Shown here piece after piece: positions 22,320-33,539 of a stretch of DNA of 64,000 nucleotides. The DNA is from Calliphora vicina (Eukaryota; Arthropoda; Insecta; Diptera; Calliphoridae): positions 30,837,667 through 30,901,666 of the forward strand of contig NC_088780.1 of NCBI RefSeq assembly GCF_958450345.1, given 5' to 3'. The notes below the pieces were generated by a model. That model saw only the letters and a program-made list of their open reading frames with translations. It was not told where the DNA came from and did not search any database. The number at the start of each line of letters is the position of its first letter. Within the stretch, counting starts at the first letter, position 1. Position numbers and translations under genes: made by a program.

Positions 22320-22545
22320 AATCAAAATCTCAATTTTCTATTGTATTTGTACTGTGACACGCCTGAATATGTATCCACATAACAATTGAGATTGTTTTAA
22401 CTGTGATTTTTATGACCCTAGAAATGATATAAAAATTATTATTTACTTTGTTGGTAGCGTTAGGTGGTGGAGGTGTCAGACTAATGATAAATATTTAAGT
22501 ACAATAGTTTAACCCATGAGTATTAACTAAAAACAAAATATTATT
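22320..22545 (+). repeat. Dispersed repeat, copy 1 (partner at 36420-36645)
   Basis: TACTGTGACACGCCTGA, TTTTAACTGTGATTTTTATG, TTTACTTTGTTGGTAGCG and AGTTTAACCCATGAGTATT recur in the same order at 36450-36640. No ends or coding region could be defined. Confidence 0.5.
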
Positions 22546-22928
22546 ATGTCTATTGATTCAGTGTAACAGTCAGCAGTTACAAAGAGATCCATTATTTGAT
22601 AGAGTTCACATTTATGTGGAAACGATTTCGTGGAGAATGTCAATATTTCACAAACAAGTGACTTATTTTTGATCATCAGAACAAAGTATTTGTCACTTAC
22701 ATTGTGTTAATTTTTAGGACTTCTGATATGAAAAATGGTTTATATATTATTTATTTACAAAAAGGGGTTAAGTTTCAATTTAAACTGTTTGAACATAATT
22801 AACCCTCTAACTCGTAAACTTTAAAAAGCTAAAAAAAAATTATCGATTAATTTTTTAAGTGTAATTATGACCCAATAAACTCAGAACAGCCATCAGAAAC
22901 TAATTTGCAAATTAACTTTAGGAACCAG

Positions 22929-23474
22929 TAGTGCGATTCACTAACTTTTAACGATCCGACAATCGCAATATTAGTCGACAATTTTTGTTGTTTGCAGTAA
23001 CGATTATATGATGCTCTAACTTATTTTAAACGATAGTAGACAACTTCATATCATATTGATATCAAGTGGCATCTCTGTCAATAAAAGCGAAGAACACAAA
23101 GAGGAATATAAAAAAAACAATTGAATTTATGGAAGTCAAACACTTTAGTTCGTAAATTTTATTAATTTTACATAATAAATGTGAAATAAATTGTGTAAAT
23201 GATTGAAACATTATTATTAATGCATACATACATAAATGTCATCATATATTTCTCATTAATGTCACATAATATTGTTGTCAAAGAAGACGCCTCTCAGTTG
23301 AACAGCTGACAATTGGCGATTTTGTAAACAACACAAAAATAGATGTCGTTTTGTTTTGTCGATAATCGTTTAGCTAACAACAAAAGCTTACTGCAACCGA
23401 CAGCGAATATCGTTACAAATTTTACTGAATAGCAAATTCGATAAAATTTCGTTATATTCCGTACGCACTGTAAT
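22929..23474. mobile_element. Possible hAT-like short element
   Basis: AGTGCGATTCACTAAC at the left and GTTATATTCCGTACGCACTG at the right are weakly inverted, and TTTGCAGTAACG/CTTACTGCAACC form a second inverted pair inside. No clean target duplication. Confidence 0.25.
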
Positions 23475-23579
23475 AATCATAACAACTACCCCTGTTATCA
23501 AAATGGAAAAAGATTTACATATGTTTTTAACAACAAATCTACCGTTATTCTACAATGAATTGCAAGTCATTATATTTAG

Positions 23580-24247
23580 TTTTAAAAAGTGTAGACACAA
23601 TGGAAAAAAAAGCTAGAGAAAAAATTGTGCACAAATATCTAGAAAATCCGACTTTGTCGGGTTATAAGATAGCCAAAATCTGATTTTCAGCAGATATCAG
23701 ATCAAAAATTGTACATCTCGGCAGCTCGAGGTTGTGTGGCCTTTAAATATGAATATGTAAAATTGAACAAAAATATTAATTTGGCAGGCAATCCGCATCT
23801 GCGGTTTGAAGGGTCAAGCTTTTCAAACATGTTTTTAAAGAATTTTCAGAATTATATATAAAAAGAGAGTTTGGAAAAGCGATTGCTGTCATTTGTAAGA
23901 TATCACACATCTAATACAAAGTTTTAGCAAAGTTGTCATTACTCAATGACAAGTTGTCATTACTCAAATACAACTATGAAGTGGTATAATGAGAATAATA
24001 TTGATGTTATACAAAAACACATCAATTAAACAAATTGGCCAAATCTTCGTCCAATCGAGATATATTGGGCAATTGTTAAACGTAAATTGAAAAAGAGTGG
24101 AGGTACAGTAAATAACCAGATTTTGATGAGAACAAAGTGTAATAAATATGCTGGAATAACGATAGAAGTGGGAAGAAAAGTTGTGCAGCTATTAATGGGA
24201 GGCATAATAAGAGAAGCCAGACAATTTATTCGTAATAAAGACACATG
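23580..24247 (+). pseudogene. Relic of an IS630/Tc1-mariner-type transposase
   Basis: The start near 23600 reads MEKKAREKIVHKYLENPTLS, an N-terminal helix-turn-helix-like segment ended by a stop. After non-alignable sequence the C-terminal part at 23976-24247 reads MKWYNENNIDVIQKHIN, then NWPNLRPIEIYWAIVKRKLK, and ends with QLLMGGIIREARQFIRNKDT. The LRPIE-x-YWA motif holds the last catalytic acid of this superfamily. Stops and a missing middle make it non-functional. Confidence 0.55.
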
Positions 24248-24285
24248 AACCTACAGTTATATTTCTTTTAAAGCTTAATAAATTA

Positions 24286-25436
24286 CACTAGTTTACAAAT
24301 CAAACATTTTTGTTTGCTCATGGAATGAAACTTATATTTTTGAGAAGAGCTACGGACGCTAGTTAATTGAACATTTTTTGTTTCCCACCTATACGTCAAA
24401 ATTTTGAGATATATGGGTTTTTATTTTTCACCTGCCCTGAGTACTACTAATGCATACTGTAGTGTACCTAATTGTGGTATTTAAGTATTTACATCGTTTT
24501 TGGGTACTCAACACTCTGGAGAAGCTACCAGATACTTTCAGAGTTGTATTATTTTGAAAATTCCAACAAAAATTAACGAGAAAAAAATAAATACTGTTTA
24601 AAAGGACATCTTTCCTGTAGATAAACGTTAATAAATCGCTATTAAGTACAAAACTCTAAAGTAAAAATTATTTTAAAATATCTTATAGAAAATGTAAAAT
24701 AAACCCAGACCATTTTTGTTTTATTTTCGGAAAAATTATTCAGTCAAATCGAGGTTTTCCTATAACACAAACACTGCAAAATGCTTATTTACTTTAAAAA
24801 ATTTCGTAAAAGCTTTAGATAAGACAAAACCAGCATTTCAATATTTATGCAGTGTGTTCCCGAGTCTTTCTTTGGCTAAATTAAAAGAAGGGATATTTGT
24901 GGGTCCTCAAATAAGAAAAATTTTGGGTGATACCAAATTTGAGTGTCTATTAACCGATGTTGAAAAAGCAGCATGGAATTCTTTTAAACCTGTTGTTCAA
25001 GAATATTTGGGGAATAATAAAAGTCAAAATTACAGAGATATTGTTGCGAATTTATTACATAATTTTGAACTAATGGGCGTAAATATGTCCCTCAAAATTC
25101 ACTATTTACATTCTCATGTGGATTTTATCCCGGAAAACCTTTGAAGTTTTTCGATGTTAATTATTAAGGTTTTTGGAATCAGAATATGCTAGGAGACTAC
25201 TGTTGGAGTCTCGTGAGGGAGACAAATGAAAATAATTATAAACAAAAGACTAAAACACTTCACTTTTAATTTTTTTGTCCTAATTTAATGTACATTTTTA
25301 TATGTTTCGTTTTTAAGAAATATCTCAAAAGTTTGACGTCCAGGATTTTTTAAAATATTTTTTCCGCAGTTGGAAAACCTAAATACATACATCCCCATAT
25401 GTTTCAATTCATGAGCAAAAATCTTGTAAACTAGTG
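24286..25436 (+). mobile_element. CACTA-ended element carrying a conserved uncharacterised gene
   Basis: CACTAGTTTACAA at the left faces TTGTAAACTAGTG at the right, 13 perfect bases. Homology extends inward (TGCTCATGGAATGAAAC against GTTTCAATTCATGAGCA; ACGTCAAAATTTTGAG against its complement near 25335). TTA flanks both ends, a 3-bp duplication. CACTA ends with 3-bp duplications are known for the CACTA/EnSpm group, but assignment rests on the ends only. The cargo is the pseudogene at 24446-25260. Confidence 0.55.
24446..25260 (+). pseudogene. Remnant of conserved invertebrate HSHxDFFP-type protein, with THAP-like finger upstream
   Basis: The main frame 24716-25144 (142 codons) has FVKALDKTKPAFQYLCSVFP, KEGIFVGPQIRKIL, KAAWNSFKPVVQEYLGNNK and YLHSHVDFIPENL. 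After a deletion and frameshift the continuation YQGFWNQNMLGDYCWSLVRE lies at about 25165-25230. From memory, this motif chain belongs to a multi-copy protein family in many invertebrates, annotated as uncharacterised and usually repeat-associated. The ERFHQD segment expected between the two parts is missing. Upstream at 24452, AYCSVPNCGI resembles the start of a THAP zinc finger, broken by a stop. Function unknown; a transposase role is an inference from the flanking ends. Confidence 0.5.
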
Positions 25437-25949
25437 TTACCTTTAATTTCATGTATTAAAGGTTAACATATGTAGTTTCATTAAAAAGTTATGCTCGCTT
25501 TAATCCGTACGGATTTTAAGTGGCCACTTCTTTATCGTTAAAAAAGTTACTGAATCCCACTACAGGTTCAAAAATGTGAAGAGTGCCTCTGGGCATTGTT
25601 GCCGGTTTAGGTGTAAAAACAATAATTATGATACGATTTTATTGAAAAACAAATGAAAAAGAACTAATAAAAGAAATTTCGAATAAATAAAACTTTAATT
25701 TAAAAAAAAAATGACACACAAAATTTCACGTGCTAAAATTATGACATCACTCACAAAACTGCTGACAGAACATAAAGTAAAAGTCAGAATACATTTCGAC
25801 ATTTGAGGGAAATGTTAACAAATCTGTAACTAAAGTCATAGTTAAATTAAAAAAAAACATTATAATTACTTTTTGAGATAATTGGTGTTTTGTAATTCAT
25901 GCCTTGAGGCACTCTTGCGGGTTAGAGGGTTAATTATAAAGCGATAGAG

Positions 25950-26890
25950 TATTAAGCTACTGCAAAGATAACTCTCAAATATTACATCCGTCAATGGGTT
26001 ATAAAATCTCAACACAATCCCAAATGTCTGTCTGTGCATAAATTTTGGCAAATATTAGTGTCGTTCGAAAGTAGTAGACCATTATTATATGAAAATCATT
26101 AAATTAAGATAGTTAATATAATTTTTATTAACTTGCAAACATCCCAAACAACATCCTCCCACACAATTTCATTTAAACATTAATATTTACACAATATTGG
26201 CCAATTATATCGAAAGAAACAAAAAATTAAAGAAGAAATAAAAAAATTCAGCTACCAAACCATTTCTCAACGAATGAATAGACTCTTGCTAAGAGAAATC
26301 TCAGGCCATTTGAAATTTTGAACTTTTGTGTGTCTTAAATATGAAAAAAAACATATTTTTTCGTTTATCCAAAAAAGGAAAGAGGCCTTAGAAAAGAAAT
26401 TTTAACAGTAAACAGATTCGTTTTTCTTATAGGAATTTTTAGTAAATGTTTGTATTGGTTCGTTTGTTTGTGATTCAAAAACCTAAATATAAAAATTAAT
26501 GTTAAAAGTTGCTAACATTTGACAGTGACCATAAAAATCAACAGAAAACAAAACTTGTTCAAATACTTACAAACATATTTTTTTAGAAATTTCACAGAAA
26601 TCTAATGGTTTTTTAGATATGCTTCATAAAATAAGGATTTAAATGTAAGACATTTTTTATATATGAGTATATTTGAGAAGGAGACTTAATATGTTTGTGC
26701 TGTTTTCTGGAAGATTTGAAATTAAAACTAAATATTTTGCTTAATCGTTTTCCATGATTAAGAGTTATCATTAAATATATATGTTAATTGTTATCGTTTC
26801 TATTAGAACTAGTTGTGATTATAAGCTATTGAAAATTATTATAATAAAATGCAATGATTGTTATCAGTTTAGGATCATTGGAAGTTCTTT
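25950..26890. other. AT-rich intron sequence
   Basis: No repeat ends, exon or RNA gene recognised. Confidence 0.3.
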
Positions 26891-26892
26891 TT

Positions 26893-27065
26893 ATATCCAC
26901 CACCAAACAAAATGGCGGGTATATTAAGTTTGTCATTCCGTTTGTAGCATTGCACACGTTGTTCTTTTAATAAAAATACAAGCTATGTTGAAAATCGATG
27001 CTTGATTTCTCCTGGTCCCCATAAAAATGTCTTACAGGAATATGGCTGTATGGTACATAAATGCC
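26893..27065 (+). mobile_element. DINE-like 5' fragment
   Basis: TATATCCACCACCAAACAAA, GGCGGGTATATTAAGTTTG and TCATTCCGTTTGTAGC correspond to the 5' region of the family A element. It breaks into unrelated sequence before the LINE. Confidence 0.5.
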
Positions 27066-27265
27066 TATATAAAAGCGGTAGCTGCCAGTGGGTGTCTGTT
27101 CTTGTATCAAGCCGCTCGGTATATAAATGTGTTCGGATGTTATCCGTGTCTGTCTGGTAGGCTTAGCTAGCAGCCCTAGTACCAGTCTAGAAAGCTTTCG
27201 CCCAATGAAACCGTAATGAATGAAGAAATAAAACTGGATACGTCAACTTATCCGGTTGTATTTCT

Positions 27266-29540
27266 TTGGCGTTTTTACACCCATCCCGATTTGAACCACT
27301 ATGTAAAGAGTTCAAAAATTATAAATTGGAACTACTTTGCATTAGCGAGCTGTGTTGGTCTGATGCAGGAGAACACATGACCAGTGATGGTATAACCCTG
27401 CTGTACTCTGGTAGAAGAGCTGACGAAAATAACGCAAGTGGTGTAGCGTTTTTTTTTACTCTCGAAGGAATCTCGTCGAGCACTTGTATGTTGGAAACCA
27501 TGCTAGGATCGAATAATAACTGCCACATTTAAGACCAGAGCTAGAAGACTAACATGCGTCCAATGATACGTTCCTACTGAAACATTGGAAAGAACAATAA
27601 AGGATGCATTCTATAGGCAACTTTAAAGGGTTTTAGCAGCTGTCATTCGAGGGCGATTTCAATGCGCAAGTTGGTGCTGAAAACTCCAGTATGGAGATTA
27701 CAATAGTCAGACATGGCTTAGGGAGAATGACGGAAAATGGTGAACTATTTGCTGAAATGTGTACTAGAAATTCTGTCCTCATTGGTGGCACACTATTTCC
27801 TAACAAGAGAATTGATAAGGTTACTTGGATTTCATCTGATCATGTGAGCGAAAACCAAATTTATGACATCGCCATCAGCTGAAGATGGCGGGGGTCTCTT
27901 TTAGACGTACGTAATAAGAGAGAGGCAGGCTTTGTGCCAGTGGTCATCACTTAGTAATCGCCACACTCCGAATGAAAGTCGCTGCCATAAGGAATAACAA
28001 AACATCGTCAAGTGTCAAATTCGATATATGTAAATAAACTGAAGGATACCAAACCATTGGAAACCGCAATTCCAAGCTATATTACTTCACCTGAATAAAG
28101 CTAGGCGAAACTTGAACATCTGTTGGTGGACACTGCCGTTAAATATATAGGCTTCAAAGAGAAGAGACGTAAGGAATCGATATCTGAGGAAACATGGCAG
28201 CTGGTGGAGGAAAAGAAAGCAGCAAAGCATCGCTAGGATGACAAGTAAGGAGAAGCTCTCTAATCTATATCGAGCTGTCAAGAAAATCACAAGACGTGAT
28301 AAGAGACAATGGGCGAAAAATATTGCCAAAGATGCACAAATCTAGCTATACGTAAACTAACAAAGACTCCAGTACTCGGTGGAAAGCCCTTAAAGGATGA
28401 TAATGGGGAGCTAACAACAGGAAAGTATAAACAAATGCTGCTTTGGACCAATTTTTACAGGAACATAGTAGCGCAAACCCCCAACACATACGATCATGCA
28501 CTGTACGAGTCACATGAGATAAACCAAATTATCACCACGGAATGTCCCTCTATTCCCGAGAGAGCTATAAAATTATTGAAAAACAACAAATCTCCAGGCC
28601 TGGACAATATCCCTCCCAAATTACTGCTGGTCGATCCAATGACATGCTCAGAACTACTGCTACCTGCTCATGGATGGATTTTGGTCTTCCAATTATTTAT
28701 CAGATTCACTCTTGGAAGGTGTGTAATCATAAAAATACCGAAAGGAAAGGAAACTTATCAGAACATAGTAACTGGAGGGGTACCACCCTTTTGAATAAGA
28801 TGCTAAAAGGTTTTGGCCACATCCTCAAGAAAAGATTTTCTGTGATGCAATTTCTCCCGGTATGAGGAGAAAACAAGCCGGTTTCCGCCTTGGAAAATCC
28901 TGTGTTGACCGTTGACATGTCTCAGAATAATAGTCGAGCAGTCCATTGAATGGAGATCCCCTTTATATCTCCTTTTTATAAATTTTGAAAAAGTGTTTGA
29001 CACGCTTAACCATACAGCAAGGGAGTAAGGGAGTTCCACAACAGCTGATCTCTTTCATAAAATGTTTATCTCCTCACACATTCACATGCTGTCCTTCACT
29101 GCTAGTCTAAAAATAAACATCGGTAAAACGAAAATAATACCCCTTTTCACATTGGTGGCTCACAGCTTGAGGAAGTAAAATCCGTTTGATACCTTCGAAG
29201 CATAATTGACAGGCAGTGCGCCTCCAGCGCAGATTTTTCACGTGTAAAGAAAGAAAGGCAAGCATTTGGAATGTTGACCAACGTGTGGAGATCGCCCAAT
29301 ATTTCACAGAGAACGAAGCTCAAAATCTTTAACACCAGCGTAGAGTCAGATCTACTATATGTGTGTAAAAAATGGAATGCCGCCAACACTGATGTTCAAG
29401 ATATGTCTTGGCAGACTTCTTAAAATATATCGGCCAAAAACAATCTCCAACTCTCGTCTTTGGGAAATAACTCAACAAATTCCAATACAAACGGATATAT
29501 CGCACACCCAGTTCAATAGTGACACAACTCAAAATTTATA
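27266..29540 (+). pseudogene. RTE-like non-LTR retrotransposon, decayed
   Basis: Pieces of one endonuclease-reverse transcriptase polyprotein occur in order but in changing frames. Endonuclease: ISELCWSDAGEHMTSDGITL and LYSGRR at 27266-27532, then MTENGELFAEMCTRNSVLIG, LFPNKRIDKVTW and SENQIYDIAIS at 27691-27882. Reverse transcriptase: LDNIPPKLL, IIKIPKGK, SNWRGTTLLNKMLK and EKVFDTLNHT from 28590 to 29020. C-terminal part: QRTKLKIFNTSV and related words at 29110-29540. The order and motifs fit the RTE clade, whose members have one ORF. Many stops and shifts; no catalytic FADD motif was found. Confidence 0.7.
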
Positions 29541-29867
29541 TTTTTCAGAAATCGAAAATAAATCTATACCAATTGAAACATAATGAAAGACATTAGTGTT
29601 TTTTTAGCCACGACCTGCTCTTACATGGAACCAACAGATTGAGGTGTAATCGACGTGAGTTCGTAAAAGCTGAAACTAAAATTGAAACTAAAGCATTGCA
29701 TACGAAAGATCCGAATGGAACGAACTAGTTACGGCCATATGCTGCTTATAGGAACAACATGAATTAATATATGTATCGTACTACAGGATTTTCTGACTAT
29801 CAATAAATAAATATTTTATACAAAACGCAATAACAATCAGTGCCCGTATTATACTGGTGGTGGTTTT

Positions 29868-29912
29868 ATAAGATTCAGCATAGTCGAATATAACACTCTT
29901 ACTTGTTTTTTT
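29868..29912 (+). mobile_element. DINE-like 3' tail, upstream of a second copy
   Basis: ATAAGATTCAGCATAGTCGA and ATATAACACTCTTACTTG followed by T6 are the 3' end of family A. The next copy begins directly with TATACCC, a head-to-tail arrangement. Confidence 0.6.
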
Positions 29913-30802
29913 ATACCCTCTACCTTCGTGAGAAGGATATATATAAGTTTGTCATTCTGTTTGTAATTTCCACAATATATTTTTCCGACCCTATAAATTA
30001 TATATATTCTGGATCCTTATAGATAGCGGAGTCGATTAAGCCATGTGCGTCTGTCTGTCTGTTGATATCAACTTTCCGAAACCCGAAATAACTTACATAC
30101 ACGATTCATACATCAATATCTCCGTAATTCTTCCGGCTTGGTTGGTATTTAAAATCGAGAAAATAAGTCCACAAATGGCTGAGATATATGGAAAAAATCA
30201 GGACAACCTCGATTTTTTACCTATTTTTTACCTATATCTGGATTACTAAGTCATTAATATAAACAATATGGATGTCTAATGATAGATATTTCAACATCGG
30301 ACATCAATATCTCCGTAATTCTTCCGGCTTGGTTGATATTTAAAATCGAGAAAATTGGTCCACAAATGGCTGAGATATATGGAAAAAATCAGGACAACCT
30401 CGATTTTTGACATATTTTTGACCTATATCTGTATTACTAAGTCATTACTATAGACAATATGGTTATCTAATGATAGATATTTCGAAGATCTTTGCAAATA
30501 CGTACATAAGACCATAATAAGTTGGACCTACAATGGGTCATAATCGGAAAAAATATTTTTTAACCCGAATTTTTTTTTCACCAAAAGTTTTTTTCGCTAA
30601 ATATTAAAAAAAATTGAAAAAACAAAAAAAAATCTTAAAATTTAAAAAACAATTCGAAAAAAAAAATTGTTTTAAAAAATTAAAAAACAACTTTGGAAAA
30701 AAAAATAAATTTTGTTTACCTAAAAATATTTAAAATTTTTATTTTGAAGTATAATTTGGTGAAGATTCGGCACAGCCGAATATAGCTCTTTTACTTGTTT
30801 TT
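29913..30802 (+). mobile_element. DINE-1/Helentron-like element (family A), full length
   Basis: Starts TATACCCTCTACCTTCGTGA, has CTGGATCCTTATAGATAGCG and GAGTCGATTAAGCCATG, and ends with the hairpin ATTCGGCACAGCCGAAT (30765-30781) followed by CTTTTACTTGTTTTT. A 5' block around the GTCGAT and GTCTGTCTGTC words and a 3' hairpin close to the end are features of DINE-1, non-autonomous Helitron-group elements that insert without target duplication. Units 30111-30301 and 30302-30483 are a 191-bp tandem duplication inside this copy. No coding region. Confidence 0.8.
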
Positions 30803-31290
30803 CTCTCATTTTCAAAATTTAACATGACCTTTAATATTTTTACAATATTTCTATATTATTTTTATTGTTTACAATTTGTACAAAGTATTGAAGTGTCAAT
30901 TAAAAATAACTGTCTCTTTTAAGTTTCTACAAACATTTGTATTATTTATTCTTTAATTTCAATATTTCCTTATTGCACGTTCTATAACTTTTTTTTCCAT
31001 CATTTGCTGCAAATACATATGAACTACCTAACAACAACCCTCAAGTGTTCCATCTTTTAAGACAATGAAGCTGTTGAAACAATATGTGTACAAAAAGGAT
31101 TCTGGACACATATTTCCAAAAACAAACGAACAATTCTTCTTGTTAACAAAAGAGATAAACAACAATTAATAATTTCATTCAAGGACATTAAAGACATGCA
31201 ATATATATATACATTTTTTTAAATTAACAACTTACTTAAACATGTTTTTTGTTAAAGAAATGGAAATGTAATTGTCACAACAATTTATAC
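30803..31290. other. AT-rich intron sequence
   Basis: A block near 30960-31060 recurs in inverted orientation near 35840-35915 (TATTGCACGTTCTATAACTT against AAGTTATAGAACGTGCAATA), and CAATGAAGCTGTTGAAACAA recurs there too. No gene. Confidence 0.4.
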
Positions 31291-31298
31291 ATATGTAT

Positions 31299-33313
31299 TA
31301 GGGTATTCATTCGACTAATGATCGTTCGATTAATCGAATAATTTCTCACGAATAATTATTCGAAGAATTTAAAAATTACCATTTTCGAATAACGAATAAT
31401 TCGAACAATTTTATGTAGAATAATCGAATAAAACGAATAAATGTTCATATATAAAATTGCTTAAAATTTTTCATAATTTCAAATTTAAATAAGTAATAAT
31501 GACTCACAAAAATTGTATTGTTTCTGAAATTCGACAAATAACTAAAGACAAAGGAACTTTCGATCACTGTAGATGAGTGTTCCGATAGCTCCTTCTATAA
31601 ATATATAAATATTACTGCAAAAAGTTACAATTCTAAAAACAAATCTTTCAAAATGTTTAACTTAGGACTTGAACCAATGATAATAAAAGGTACGGAATAA
31701 AATATTTGTTATTTAGCTGGCGAAATATTAGAAGAATCGCAATTAATAATCAAAATATTAACTTAGATTAAAGTGGAATTGAATGTGATGGATAATGTGA
31801 TTTTTAAACGGTCGTCGAAAGTGATATTAAGGATGACATTTATAATGATTACATTGAAATAGATGAAGGCCATGATCTTAAAATATATTGTTACGTTTTA
31901 ACCTTTTCAAAACGCTGGTTTATTTCCTTTAAATAAACCGGATACTTTTGATTGCAAATAAAATCCGTTTAGTAGTTTGAAAATTGTAACAACTCTTTAT
32001 TTCTTTAAAATGTACAACAACAGAATTAAATAGCCACTCAATGTTTTTTATACACGTTTATAAATTCTCAGAATTACACCCACAATTTATAATACACACG
32101 AATTTGCTTGAAAAACACAACACACTTTAAGGCACTTAGATGATGTTTATTCGAAAAGCGTCTCTGATAAACTCTCTCACGACTGCAACCTCTGCCACTA
32201 TTTATAACACTGCATTACCATCTAGAAAGCTCTTTAACTGTCAAAGTTCGAATATTCTAGATCATACGCAATCTGTGGTGTACTTTCTACAATGTTCTTT
32301 AACTGAATATTCGAATACAGCGTTGCCAACTTACAATAAAATCAACTGAAAGCTTTTATTTAACAATGCCCACAGATATATTACAGTCTGCCATTACAGC
32401 ACTGTTATTTGAAAGCATTATGCTACTTTAAAATCAGCCCTTAAAATCGTTATATTTGAATTCAAGTACAATTTCGTAACAATATGTATATAAGTGATGT
32501 TGTTAACCGCGTACGTAAGTGTTTCAAAATATTTAATAAATCGAATGATAAATACAAATATTACAAACTAACTTACTAAACTAAGAAAATCATGAAAATC
32601 TTTGTTTAATATGGTAATAAATTTGTATCGTATTTGTAAATGCGTCATCATGCACTGCCTGACTTCAAATTAGCCACGTTCACTGACAATGATATCAAAC
32701 TTTGGACAGATTCCCTTTATTGGGTAATTCCCCAAGACCACATTATTAAGCAAAGATTCGGCAACATTCATAGAGCTTGATGTATAATACAATTTGTTAT
32801 AAATAATTTAGAAATAGTGAATAATTAACTTAATAAGGAATTAGTTACTCAATTTAAAACCCGAATTAATGAACGACATTAAAATGTTCTTAATACGTTT
32901 ATATTGTATTTGAATTCGGGATCATGTCAAACTAGCTCAAATTTTTTAAAGCATATCTCCAAAACGGAAACTAAAGGTTTTGCTAGTCAATTGTTTTGTA
33001 GATTGTTCGGGAGTTAATCTGATCAGAATATTTCTGTTGAAAATTTAATGACGGACTTTGTTTTTGAATGTTTTTTAACATTATCAATACTTGAATTGTT
33101 AACTTTAACGTTATTTTTTGTTTTTCTTTAACAATAAAATATTAAAAAGCCGACATCAAAACTTCATTTTTTACTTTTTAAAAAAAAATTAAATTATTCG
33201 AATAATTCGATTAATTTTAAACGTGTGATCGAATTATTCGAACAAGTTAAAATATTATTCGAATTATTCGTTTTATTCGAACAAGAGAAAAATCGAATAA
33301 TTCGAATACCCTA
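31299..33313. mobile_element. hAT-family transposon, decayed, with nested solo LTR
   Basis: TAGGGTATTC and GAATACCCTA are the ends. ATATGTAT at 31291-31298 and 33314-33321 is a perfect 8-bp duplication, as for hAT. The arms are rich in ATTCGAATAATTCG words. Transposase relics: TITVDECSDSSFYKYINIT with FKMFNLGLEP near 31556-31675, DIYNDYIEIDEG near 31830, and SDVVNRVRKCFKIFNKSNDK near 32490. A solo LTR at 31889-32481 splits the gene. Stops are frequent, so it is dead. Confidence 0.75.
31889..32481 (-). mobile_element. Solo LTR (copy 3), Ty3/gypsy-like
   Basis: Plus-strand ends TGTTACGT and CGTAACA, flanked by ATAT at 31885-31888 and 32482-32485. On the minus strand a TATAAATAG box lies near 32205 and the AATAAAGAG signal near 32000. 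At 593 bases it is the longest of the three copies and the likely reference form. It sits inside the hAT transposase gene, so it is the younger insertion. Confidence 0.8.
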
Positions 33314-33539
33314 ATATGTATGTATGTTAATTACTTATTTAAAAAAGTAATTACATACTCAATAATTCCTATTTATTGTTTTATTTTGGAAAGTCCAAAA
33401 ATTTACTTTTTCTGAATTTTTATTATTTTTTTTATTACCTACTAAAAAAAACCTTAAAAATAATAGATGAGAAAAAGTAAACTTTTTGAGTTTTTCTGAA
33501 ATTTGGGCGCCTCGAAAATGATTTTTTTGATATGGCGTA

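Larger units (their letters stand above)
22799..25933. mobile_element. TTAA-flanked, piggyBac-like composite element
   Basis: TTAA at 22799-22802 is followed by CCCTCTAACTCGTAA. TTGCGGGTTAGAGGG is followed by TTAA at 25930-25933. The inverted ends agree in 13 of 15 positions. TTAA targets and CCC-starting ends are the mark of piggyBac. No piggyBac transposase is visible. The interior instead holds a degenerate Tc1/mariner relic (23580-24246) and a CACTA-ended element (24286-25436). An inner inverted pair, AAGAGTGCCTC at 25577 and GAGGCACTCTT near 25905, repeats part of the right end. Confidence 0.5.
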
